Assembly: GCA_963749905.1 (NCBI GenBank)
Contig: CAVVOF010000003.1
Coordinates: forward strand, 372,001-436,000
Direction of reading: 5' to 3'
DNA from: UBA10649 sp963749905
GTDB taxonomy: Bacteria > Actinomycetota > Actinomycetes > S36-B12
DNA length: 64,000 nt
The position numbers and the translations under genes are program-made. The notes below the pieces were generated by a model. The model worked only from the letters and a program-made list of their open reading frames with translations, did no database searches and was not told the origin of the DNA. Positions 50,829-58,061 of the stretch are shown here, in pieces. Every line of letters starts with the position of its first letter. Position 1 is the stretch's first letter.

Positions 50829-51488
50829 ATGGACTTGTTCGGACGGATGAAGTCACGCATGGTCGCGCCCGATGAGGCGCTACCCGGTCGCGCCACGCCC
50901 GTGCTCCCCCACCCGGCCCCCCATGCCGTGCTCGGGACCTCGCTGACCGGCCCGTGGCCGGAAGGCACCGAGGTGCTCTACCTGGCGATGGGCTGCTTCT
51001 GGGGAGCCGAGGAGTACCTGTGGCGGCTGCCCGGGGCCATCACGACCAGCGTCGGCTACATGGGCGGAGTGACGCCCAACCCCACGTACGAGGAGGTCTG
51101 CAGCGGGCGCACCGGCCACACAGAGACGGCCCTGATCGCGTACGACCCGACAGTTCTTGCGACGTACGACCTGCTGAAGGTCTTCTGGGAGCACCACGAC
51201 CCGACGCAGGGGTACCGGCAGGGCAATGACATCGGTACCCAGTACCGCAGCGCGGTGTTCTACACATCCGACGAGCAGCGGGACCTCGTCGAGCGGACAC
51301 GGGACGCCTACGCGGGAGTCATCGCCGCGCGCGGCTACCCGGAGATCACCACCCAGATCGCACCGGCGACCGACCGTGAGTACTTCCTGGCCGAGGACTA
51401 CCACCAGCAGTACCTCTACAAGAACCCGAACGGGTACCGCTGCCACGCCAACACCGGGCTCGCGCTCCCCGCCCTGGCCACCGGCTGA
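50829..51488 (+). CDS. msrA: Peptide methionine (S)-S-oxide reductase
   Basis: Repairs oxidised methionine in proteins. It is 219 residues. The catalytic motif is LAMGCFWGAEEYLWRLPG; GYMGGVTPNPTYEEVCSGRTGHTE (in two pieces), QGNDIGTQYRSAVF and the C-terminal YRCHANTG complete the family. ATG at 50829 lies 6 nt after TAGGGT (50817-50822), whose TAG is the stop of the preceding gene. Confidence 0.96.
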   Translation: MDLFGRMKSRMVAPDEALPGRATPVLPHPAPHAVLGTSLTGPWPEGTEVLYLAMGCFWGAEEYLWRLPGAITTSVGYMGGVTPNPTYEEVCSGRTGHTETALIAYDPTVLATYDLLKVFWEHHDPTQGYRQGNDIGTQYRSAVFYTSDEQRDLVERTRDAYAGVIAARGYPEITTQIAPATDREYFLAEDYHQQYLYKNPNGYRCHANTGLALPALATG

Positions 51489-51495
51489 CTCGCCG

Positions 51496-52210
51496 ATGCG
51501 AGTCCTGCTGATCCCGGGCTTCTGGCTCGACGCCTCGTCATGGGACGACGTTGCCCCGGTGATCACGTCCGCCGGGCATCGAGGTGACCGCGCTGACCCT
51601 GCCCGGGCTCGAGTCGCCCGACGCCGATCGCACCGGCATCACCCTGGCCGACCACGTCAGCGCCGTCATCGCGGAGATCGACGCGGTCGATCCCAGCCTC
51701 GGCCCGGTCGTGCTCGTCGGCCACTCCGGCGGGGGTGCAGTCGCGCACGCGGCCGCCGACGCTCGACCCGACCGGGTGGCCCGCATCGTCTACGTCGACA
51801 GCTTCCCGCTCCGCGACGGCGGCTGCATCAACGACGAGCTGCCCGTGGTCGATGACGAGATCCCGCTTCCGGACTGGACGGTGTTCGACGCGGCCGACCT
51901 CGTCGGACTCGATGACGGCCTGCGAACGGCCCTCCGCAGGCGGGCGATCCCCATGCCGGCCCGCGTCGCGAGCGACCCGCAGCAGTTGGCAGACCCGCGT
52001 CGATACGACGTACCGGCGACCGTGATCGCATGCGAGTTCACCGGGGACCAGATGCGTCACTGGATGGCGGCCGGGGAGCCATGGGCAGCGGAGCTCGCCG
52101 CCGTCCGCGACGTCGAGTTCATCGACCTGCCCACCGGGCACTGGCCGCAGTTCACCCGGCCCCTCGACCTGGGCGCGGCAATCGTCGCTGCCCTCGACGA
52201 ACGCCGGTAG
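51496..52210 (+). CDS. Alpha/beta hydrolase, one frameshift
   Basis: An alpha/beta hydrolase fold protein of about 237 residues. The first part is MRVLLIPGFWLDASSWDDV with the oxyanion-region Gly-Phe-Trp, followed by APVITSAGH. The frame then breaks at about 51580, and the other frame continues with the expected EVTALTLPGLES, VVLVGHSGGGAVAH (nucleophile Ser) and IDLPTGHWPQFT (catalytic His). The span of 715 nt is 3n+1, so one extra base explains the break. The substrate is unknown. It starts 7 bp after msrA and is probably in the same transcript. Confidence 0.85.
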
Positions 52211-53587
52211 TCAGCGAGACAGGTAGCCGAGCAGGTCCTGGCGGGTGATCACGCCCACCGGCTTCCCGTCGTCCACGACGACCAGGGCGTCCGCGTGGTG
52301 CAGCGACTCGATGGCCGCCGGGACCGGCTCGCCGGCTCCCACCATCGGCAACGGCGGAGACATGTGCGTGTCGACCGCGTCGGCCAGCTGCGCCTGTCCC
52401 GAGAAGAGCGCGTCCAGCAGGTGGCGCTCGGTCACCGAGCCCACCACCTCGGCAGCCATCACCGGCGGCTCCGCCCGAACGACCGGCATCTGGCTCACGC
52501 CGTACTCGCGCAGGATGTCGATGGCGTCACGCACGGTCTCGGTCGGGTGGGTGTGCACGAACGGTGGGAGCTCGCCACCCTTGCCGCGGAGCACGTCACC
52601 GATCGTCTCGTCGTCGTGGGTCTGGAGGAACCCGTACCTGCTCAACCACTCGTCGTTGAAGACCTTCGACAGGTAGCCGCGCCCGCCGTCCGGCAGCAGG
52701 ACCACGATCACGTCGTCAGGACCGGCCGTGGCCGCCACCTCGAGGGCCGCGACGACGGCCATCCCGCACGATCCGCCGACCAGCAGACCCTCCTCGCGGG
52801 CCAGTCGCCGCGTCATCTCGAAGGAGTCCTTGTCCGACACGGCGATGACCTGGTCGGCGACGGTGGCGTCGTAGGTCGAGGGCCAGAAGTCCTCGCCCAC
52901 CCCCTCGACGAGATACGGGCGCCCGCTCCCGCCCGAGTAGACGGAGCCCTCGGGGTCCGCGGCGATGATCTGCACCTTGCCGTCGCTGACCTCCTTCAGG
53001 TAGCGACCCGTGCCCGAGATGGTGCCGCCCGTGCCCGCACCGGCGACGAAGTGGGTGATGCGCCCGTCCGTCTGGCGCCACACCTCCGGTCCGGTCTCCT
53101 CGTAGTGCGACCGCGGGTTGTTCGGGTTGGCGTACTGGTCCGGCTTCCACCCGCCGGGCAGCTCTCGGGCCAACCGGTCACTCACGCTGTAGTACGAGCG
53201 CGGGTCCTCCGGATCGACGGCCGTCGGACACACCACCACCTCTGCGCCGTATGCCTTGAGCACGTTGCGCTTGTCCTCGCTGACCTTGTCGGGACAGACG
53301 AACACGCACCGGTAGCCGCGCCGCTGCGCGACCAGCGCAAGGCCGATGCCGGTGTTGCCGCTGGTCGGCTCGACGATCGTCCCGCCCGGCTGGAGGGAGC
53401 CGTCGCGCTCCGCAGCGTCGATCATGCGCACTGCGATGCGGTCCTTGACGGAGCCACCGGGATTGAAGTACTCGACCTTCGCCAGCACGAGGGGTCCGGG
53501 TTCGGGAACCACCCCCCGGGTCACCTGAGTGAGCCGGACGAGCGGCGTGTTCCCGATGAGCTCGAGTACTGAGTCGTGAACCTCCAC
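52211..53587 (-). CDS. Cystathionine beta-synthase with C-terminal CBS domains
   Basis: A 458-residue fold-type II PLP enzyme: NTPLVRL, the PLP lysine in YFNPGGSVKDRIAVRM, the substrate loop PTSGNTGIGLALVAQ and GAGTGGTISGTGRYLKE, then LLPDGGRGYLSKVF. Two CBS domains form the last about 120 residues (VRDAIDILREYGVSQMPVV and ADALVVVDDGKPVGVITRQD). It condenses serine and homocysteine in transsulfuration, which pairs with metB. GTG at 53587 lies 6 nt after TAGGGT on the minus strand. Confidence 0.93.
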   Translation of the reverse strand: MEVHDSVLELIGNTPLVRLTQVTRGVVPEPGPLVLAKVEYFNPGGSVKDRIAVRMIDAAERDGSLQPGGTIVEPTSGNTGIGLALVAQRRGYRCVFVCPDKVSEDKRNVLKAYGAEVVVCPTAVDPEDPRSYYSVSDRLARELPGGWKPDQYANPNNPRSHYEETGPEVWRQTDGRITHFVAGAGTGGTISGTGRYLKEVSDGKVQIIAADPEGSVYSGGSGRPYLVEGVGEDFWPSTYDATVADQVIAVSDKDSFEMTRRLAREEGLLVGGSCGMAVVAALEVAATAGPDDVIVVLLPDGGRGYLSKVFNDEWLSRYGFLQTHDDETIGDVLRGKGGELPPFVHTHPTETVRDAIDILREYGVSQMPVVRAEPPVMAAEVVGSVTERHLLDALFSGQAQLADAVDTHMSPPLPMVGAGEPVPAAIESLHHADALVVVDDGKPVGVITRQDLLGYLSR

Positions 53588-53617
53588 CCGCCGACCCTAG
53601 CGCCGTAGGCTGCCGTA
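53588..53617. promoter_or_regulatory. 30-bp divergent leaderless promoter, CBS/MBL
   Basis: TAGGGT on the minus strand (53599-53594) is 6 nt before the cystathionine beta-synthase GTG. TAGGCT on the plus strand (53606-53611) is 6 nt before the metallo-beta-lactamase GTG. The two starts are 30 bp apart. Confidence 0.6.
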
Positions 53618-54328
53618 GTGGCCGCTCCCGTCGTACTGCTCGCTCCCGGCGTGTACCGGATCCCGACGATGGGGGACTACATCAACTCGTTCGCCTTCGT
53701 CGACGACGACGGCCAGGTGACCCTCGTCGACTGCGGGCTGAAGCGGGCGCCCCGCCGGATCGTCGAGGCCCTGGCCGGGATAGGGAAGCGGCCGTCGGAC
53801 GTCACCCGCATCGTGCTGACCCACGCGCACTTCGATCACGCCGGCGGTGCGCGGGAGATGACCAGCCGGACCGGCCGCGACGGGGTCGATGTGCATGCCG
53901 ACGACGCGGAGTTCATCCGGACCGGGCACAGCGCCCCTGCCCCTCCGACGACCGCCGGACGGCTCTTCAGCCGCGGCCCGGCGGCGACGTTCACGTCCGT
54001 CGACGTCGCGCGGGAACTTCACGACGGGGACGTGCTGCCGGTCGCGGGCGGGCTGCGCGTCGTGCACACTCCCGGTCATACGCCGGGGCACATCTCGCTG
54101 ATCCACGCGGACTCCGGCGTCCTCATCACCGGTGACGCGATCTTCAACATGAACGCCCGCATGCGCTGGCCACTGGCCGTGGCCTGTACGTCCGCACACC
54201 TCAACATGGAGTCTGCGCATGTACTCGGGGAGCTGGACTACTCGCTCGCAGCCTTCACGCACGGTCCCGAGATCCGTGACAACGCCCGCGAGCGCGTGCG
54301 CGGATTCCTCCGCAGAGGCCGGACGTGA
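53618..54328 (+). CDS. Metallo-beta-lactamase fold hydrolase
   Basis: A 236-residue cytosolic hydrolase with the zinc motif LTHAHFDHAGGA, plus HTPGHTPGHISL and VLITGDAIFN, which supply the other ligands. It belongs to the glyoxalase II-like group; the substrate is unknown, though proximity to sulfur amino acid genes is suggestive. GTG at 53618 is probably leaderless. The stop overlaps the next GTG as GTGA. Confidence 0.9.
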   Translation: MAAPVVLLAPGVYRIPTMGDYINSFAFVDDDGQVTLVDCGLKRAPRRIVEALAGIGKRPSDVTRIVLTHAHFDHAGGAREMTSRTGRDGVDVHADDAEFIRTGHSAPAPPTTAGRLFSRGPAATFTSVDVARELHDGDVLPVAGGLRVVHTPGHTPGHISLIHADSGVLITGDAIFNMNARMRWPLAVACTSAHLNMESAHVLGELDYSLAAFTHGPEIRDNARERVRGFLRRGRT

Positions 54329-54645
54329 CCGCAGCAGCGGGCCTCGAAGCCGTCGATCGTGAGCTCCAGCGCGTGGTCGATCGGCTCAATTCGATGCCGC
54401 TGGCGAAGGCCGCGACGGCGAGCGACGACGTCCGGGTGGCCGCCGAGGTTCTGCTGGAGCAGCTGCGGAGGCTCGACCCGGCAGTGCCGCCCGACGCGAC
54501 CCTGCCCGACCTGGGGCCGCAGGGCCTCGGCGCGATGATCGCGGTGCTCGGTCAGGACTGGCAGGACGCAGCGAGGGCGTCCAGCGATCCCGATACCGGG
54601 ACCGTGCTGGACGCCCTCGTCGAGCTGCGGCGCGCGTTGCCCTAG
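54325..54645 (+). CDS. Small hypothetical protein coupled to MBL hydrolase
   Basis: A 106-residue helical protein with a repeated leucine pattern (LEAVDRELQRVVDRLNSMPL, ALVELRRAL). No family recognised. GTG at 54325 overlaps the hydrolase stop as GTGA. The stop codon overlaps the convergent Bax-inhibitor gene by four bases (CTAG). Confidence 0.65.
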   Translation: MTAAAGLEAVDRELQRVVDRLNSMPLAKAATASDDVRVAAEVLLEQLRRLDPAVPPDATLPDLGPQGLGAMIAVLGQDWQDAARASSDPDTGTVLDALVELRRALP

Positions 54646-55472
54646 TTGCGGCTGAGGATCGCGAACAGGCGCAGGAACTCGAGGTAGAGCCAGATCAGCG
54701 TGACGAGCAGGCCGAACGCCATCCGCCACGACTCGCGCTCGGGAGCGCCCATCTTGATGCCCTGGCTGATGGCCTCGAAGTCGAGGAGCAGGAAGAAGGC
54801 CGCGATGAGCACGCCGAGGACTGCGACGATCGGGCCGAAGCCGGTGCCGTAGATGCCCCAACCGCCGCCACCGCCGAACAGCGCCCAGATGAACGAGCCG
54901 AGGCCGAGGACGAGGTAGGACACCAGCGCCACGAGCATGATGCTCTGGAACTTCTTGTCCACCTTGATGACGCCGGTCAGGTACAGGGCCAGCATCACGC
55001 CGAACGTGGTCATGGTCGCCACGACCGCCTGCAGGACGATGTCGTTCCAGCCGTTGCCCGCGGCGTAGTCGCTGTACCACTTGCTGATTCCGCCGAGCAT
55101 GACGCCCTGGAACACGGCGTAGAGCATGATGAGCGGGGGCGAGACGGTCTTCTTCAGGGCGTTGACGAAGCCGAGGGCCAGTCCGCCCAGGAGTCCGACC
55201 CACAGCAGCCACGGCATCGCGTCGACGGTGTTCCAGCCGATGACGGCGAACACGACGGTGATCGCGAACACGCCCATGGTCTTGACGATGACGTCATTGA
55301 TCGTCAGGCGAGCCCCGCCAGCCGCGGTGATCTGCTCGAACGCGGCGGTGACGTCGGTGGCGCCCGCGCCGCCGGCAGCAGCCTGGGCGTAGGCGTCCAC
55401 GCCCTCCTTGTAGGCGAAACCGGACTTGTCGGTCTTCTCGTAGCGCGACAGCACAGGGTTGTTTGATTGCAT
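54642..55472 (-). CDS. Bax inhibitor-1/YccA family membrane protein
   Basis: A 276-residue protein with seven predicted helices, the actinobacterial BI-1 subtype (Bax1-I). Near the N-terminus is ARLTINDVIVKTMGVFAITV; the C-terminal part has FLLLDFEAISQGIKMGAPERESW with the two Asp/Glu residues of the calcium and proton gate, then WLYLEFLRLFAILSRN. ATG at 55472 lies 6 nt after TAACGT on the minus strand. Confidence 0.92.
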   Translation of the reverse strand: MQSNNPVLSRYEKTDKSGFAYKEGVDAYAQAAAGGAGATDVTAAFEQITAAGGARLTINDVIVKTMGVFAITVVFAVIGWNTVDAMPWLLWVGLLGGLALGFVNALKKTVSPPLIMLYAVFQGVMLGGISKWYSDYAAGNGWNDIVLQAVVATMTTFGVMLALYLTGVIKVDKKFQSIMLVALVSYLVLGLGSFIWALFGGGGGWGIYGTGFGPIVAVLGVLIAAFFLLLDFEAISQGIKMGAPERESWRMAFGLLVTLIWLYLEFLRLFAILSRN

Positions 55473-55520
55473 AGAAGTACGTTAACTGACCCGGGCGGAA
55501 TCCGCACAAACGGCGTCACC

Positions 55521-55596
55521 ATCCCTTCGCGAGTGTGCGCTCGTCGTCGCTCTGGAGGGGGCGAAAGCGACGTCCGCCGCACACTCGCGAAGGGAT
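55521..55596. repeat. Long palindromic repeat, family C copy 3
   Basis: Arms 55521-55551 and 55566-55596 pair over 31 bp with a few mismatches, core GCGAGTGTGCGCTCGTCGTC. It starts 10 bp after the 3' end of the tRNA gene on the minus strand and could terminate it. Confidence 0.85.
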
Positions 55597-55605
55597 GGGC
55601 CGGGG

Positions 55606-55679
55606 TGCCCCCGGTGGGAGTCGAACCCACACTGGGCCGGGTTTAAGCCGGGTGTCTCTGCCATTTGGACTACGGGGGC
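55606..55679 (-). tRNA. tRNA with UAA anticodon and short variable loop
   Basis: A 74-nt cloverleaf read from the minus strand. The acceptor stem is GCCCCCG/CGGGGGC with discriminator A73. The D arm has GUC/GAC and a GG in its loop. The anticodon loop is CUUAAAC, giving UAA (Leu, UUA codon). The T arm is GUGGG-UUCGACU-CCCAC. The base pair 27-43 is C-C, a mismatch. The variable loop is 5 nt (CCAGU), so this is class I, whereas normal tRNA-Leu is class II with a long arm. CCA is not encoded. It may be a tRNA-Leu-like or unusual tRNA. Confidence 0.8.
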
Positions 55680-55690
55680 CGCAGGCCAGC

Positions 55691-56407
55691 CTAGGACTCC
55701 CCCGGGCCCCGCCGAATGCCCCGAGCGGCCCGCGCGAGGACCTCGTCGAGCATCGGCTCCGTCAGCCGGCCGGTGAACGTGTTCTGCTGACTCGGGTGGT
55801 AGCAGCCCAGCAGCGTCACGGACTCGCCCGACGGCCCCCGAGCGGCCGCCTCGGCCCCATGCCCGAACGGGACGCGATCGACCTGCCAGCCGGCCCGGGC
55901 CAGCACCCCGACCGCAGCCCGCCAGGCCAGGCCGCCCAGCGCCACCACGACGTCGAGGGTCGGCGCGACGAGCGCGAGCTCCGCATCCAGCCAGTCGGCG
56001 CACCGATGCTGCTCCTCGGGAGAGGGCTTGTTGCCCGGCGGAGCGCAGTGGACGGCGGCCGTGATCCGCGCCTGAGGGAGCGCCTGACCGTCGTCGCGAG
56101 AGACCGAGGTCTGCTGCGTCGCCAGGCCGACGCGATGCAGGGACGCGAACAGCCAGTCTCCGCTGCGGTCGCCGGTGAACATGCGTCCCGTCCGGTTCGC
56201 CCCATGGGCACCCGGAGCCAGCCCCACGATCCAGATCCGAGGGGTCTCGGACCCGAATCCCGGGACGGGTCGACCCCAGTACTCCTCGTCGGCGTAGGCC
56301 GCGCGCTTGGTCAGCGCCACCTCCTCGCGCCAGGCGACGAGGCGAGGGCACCGACGGCAGTCGACGATCCGGCGGTCGAGCTCGCCCAGAGTCCGCGGGC
56401 TAGGCAA
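55691..56407 (-). CDS. Uracil-DNA glycosylase family 5 (UdgB-like)
   Basis: A 238-residue glycosylase. The N-terminal cysteines CRRCPRLVAWRE belong to the [4Fe-4S] set, followed by WIVGLAPGAHGANRTGRMF and TGDRSGDWLF (motif A) and CYHPSQQNTFTGRL (motif B). Family 5 enzymes remove uracil, hypoxanthine and other damaged bases. This is the second Udg in the window, of a different family from ung. TTG at 56407 is the best start by alignment; ATG at 56455 would overlap the previous gene by 56 nt. It begins inside the end of the dienelactone hydrolase gene. Confidence 0.88.
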   Translation of the reverse strand: MPSPRTLGELDRRIVDCRRCPRLVAWREEVALTKRAAYADEEYWGRPVPGFGSETPRIWIVGLAPGAHGANRTGRMFTGDRSGDWLFASLHRVGLATQQTSVSRDDGQALPQARITAAVHCAPPGNKPSPEEQHRCADWLDAELALVAPTLDVVVALGGLAWRAAVGVLARAGWQVDRVPFGHGAEAAARGPSGESVTLLGCYHPSQQNTFTGRLTEPMLDEVLARAARGIRRGPGES

Positions 56408-57083
56408 GCCGTCGGCGCAGGAAGTCGAGCGTCCGCTGCCAGGCGAGCTCGGCATGATCCCGCTGGAACACCTCGGGACGGGCGTCGTTGAAGAACGCGT
56501 GGACGCTGCCCGCGTAGTCGAACACGTCGACCTCGCCACCCGCCGCGGTGATCGCCTCGACGTACGCCGCGATGGCGGGCCCGTTGCCCGGCTCGTCGGA
56601 CTCCGCCTTGTGCACCATGGCCGCCTTGCCGGCGTACCGCGTCCAGTCGGGTGCGTACTGCGGCCAGGGGAACGCGGGATAGAAGGCACTCGCGCAGACG
56701 ATGTGGTCGGAGACGGTCGGGCCGAGCAGGGCCAGACCGCCACCCATGCAGAAGCCCACCACTCCGATAGTCGACCCGGCGACCTCCGGGCGCTCGAGCA
56801 GGTCGTAGGCGGCGCCGGCGAGATCGTCGGCCACCTGCCCGATGTTCAAGCCCAGCATCAGCTTCTGCGCCTCGTCGGGCTCGGTGGTCTCCTGACCCCG
56901 GTAGTGGTCCACGGCCAGCGCCACGAAGCCCTCGGCCGCCAGCCGCTGGGTCACGTCCACGATATGCGGCACCAGGCCCCACCATTCCTGGACGACGATC
57001 ACCCCGGGGCCAGTGCCGGAGGCAGGCAGGGAGATGACGCCTGGGACCTGTTCGCCGTCGATGCTGATCGTCGTATTGCGCAT
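56400..57083 (-). CDS. Dienelactone hydrolase family protein
   Basis: A 227-residue alpha/beta hydrolase with the dienelactone hydrolase signature VIVVQEWWGLVPHI, the nucleophile Cys in GVVGFCMGGGLALL and the catalytic His in YAGSVHAFFND. Many bacteria carry such proteins for ring-cleavage lactones or general ester hydrolysis; the substrate is unknown here. ATG at 57083 has CAGACT 6 nt upstream on the minus strand; an ATG 18 nt earlier is possible. Confidence 0.9.
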   Translation of the reverse strand: MRNTTISIDGEQVPGVISLPASGTGPGVIVVQEWWGLVPHIVDVTQRLAAEGFVALAVDHYRGQETTEPDEAQKLMLGLNIGQVADDLAGAAYDLLERPEVAGSTIGVVGFCMGGGLALLGPTVSDHIVCASAFYPAFPWPQYAPDWTRYAGKAAMVHKAESDEPGNGPAIAAYVEAITAAGGEVDVFDYAGSVHAFFNDARPEVFQRDHAELAWQRTLDFLRRRLA

Positions 57084-57100
57084 GCGACCAGTCTGGCCCA

Positions 57101-58060
57101 TCAGTCGGGCGGCGCGCAGGCTTGTAACGTTCCTCTGTCCGTGACTTCGAGCGGCATCGGGTCGATGAGGTAGCCGCCGAAGCCGCCGTCCGCAGCGCGA
57201 TCCGCGAAGGCGATGAGCTGCGGCCGTCCGGACCGATCGAATACGACCCGGCCCGCGTACGTGCCGTCGACGCGAATCGGCTCGGCACGGTCGAGGTGGA
57301 AGGGTCCGGCCAAGGAGTCCGCTGGGGCGGACCAGGTTCCCGTGAGCGCCGGACCCCCGTCGGCCGGAGGCTGCGCGTGCTCGCCGAGGTCGACGTCGCG
57401 CATGGACCACACCAGGACAATCCGACCATCGACGTCGACCGTCTGCGGCACCTCCAGCTGGTGCAACCCGGACGCCATCGTCAAGGGCGGCTCCACCTGC
57501 CAGGTGCGGAGGTCGGACGAGACGGCAGTGCCGACACATCCGCGCGCATTCAGCTGGAGGGTCGCGGTGGATGCCGTGACCAGCATCCGCCAGACCCCCA
57601 CCACGTCGTCGAAGAACACCCACGGATCGCGCCACGGCGAGTAGCCGGCGACGCCTTCGGTCTCGTACCAACGGGGGTCGGCCTCCACGGGTGGTGCGTC
57701 GACACGGGTCCATGTGGCCAGGTCATCGGAGACCGCATGCCCCACTCGCTGCACATGATCGTCGTGCTCCCGGTCCACTCCCGTGTAGAAGAGGTGGTAG
57801 CGACCGTCCGGTCCGGCGATTGTCGACCCCGTCCAGGTCGCCAGGTCGTCGAAGGCGGGTCCATCGGAATGCACTAGCGCATCCGGGAGCTCCCGCCACG
57901 TCGTGAGGTCGGACGAGACGGCGTGGCCGATGGACGCCCGATGGTGCCGGCGATCGGGGTCGAGTAGCGCGCGGGAGGCCTTGAGGTAGAACGCGTGAAA
58001 GAACTCACCGTCGTCGAGAAACCAGCAGTCCCAGACCCACGCGTCGGGCAGCCTCAGCAC
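57101..58060 (-). CDS. GH32/GH43-superfamily beta-propeller glycosidase
   Basis: A 319-residue five-bladed beta-propeller-type enzyme, smaller than a full invertase because the C-terminal beta-sandwich is missing. It has a nucleophile-position Asp in AWVWDCWFLDDGEFFHAFYL, the RDP motif in GYSPWRDPWVFFDD and an acid/base Glu in GLHQLEVPQTVD. These are GH32-like positions, but the expected E-C pair reads E-V. No signal peptide. GTG at 58060 is 1 bp after the GH1 stop. It probably acts on a fructoside or related sugar taken up by the adjacent transporter; the exact family needs a profile search. Confidence 0.75.
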   Translation of the reverse strand: MLRLPDAWVWDCWFLDDGEFFHAFYLKASRALLDPDRRHHRASIGHAVSSDLTTWRELPDALVHSDGPAFDDLATWTGSTIAGPDGRYHLFYTGVDREHDDHVQRVGHAVSDDLATWTRVDAPPVEADPRWYETEGVAGYSPWRDPWVFFDDVVGVWRMLVTASTATLQLNARGCVGTAVSSDLRTWQVEPPLTMASGLHQLEVPQTVDVDGRIVLVWSMRDVDLGEHAQPPADGGPALTGTWSAPADSLAGPFHLDRAEPIRVDGTYAGRVVFDRSGRPQLIAFADRAADGGFGGYLIDPMPLEVTDRGTLQACAPPD

Positions 58061-58061
58061 G

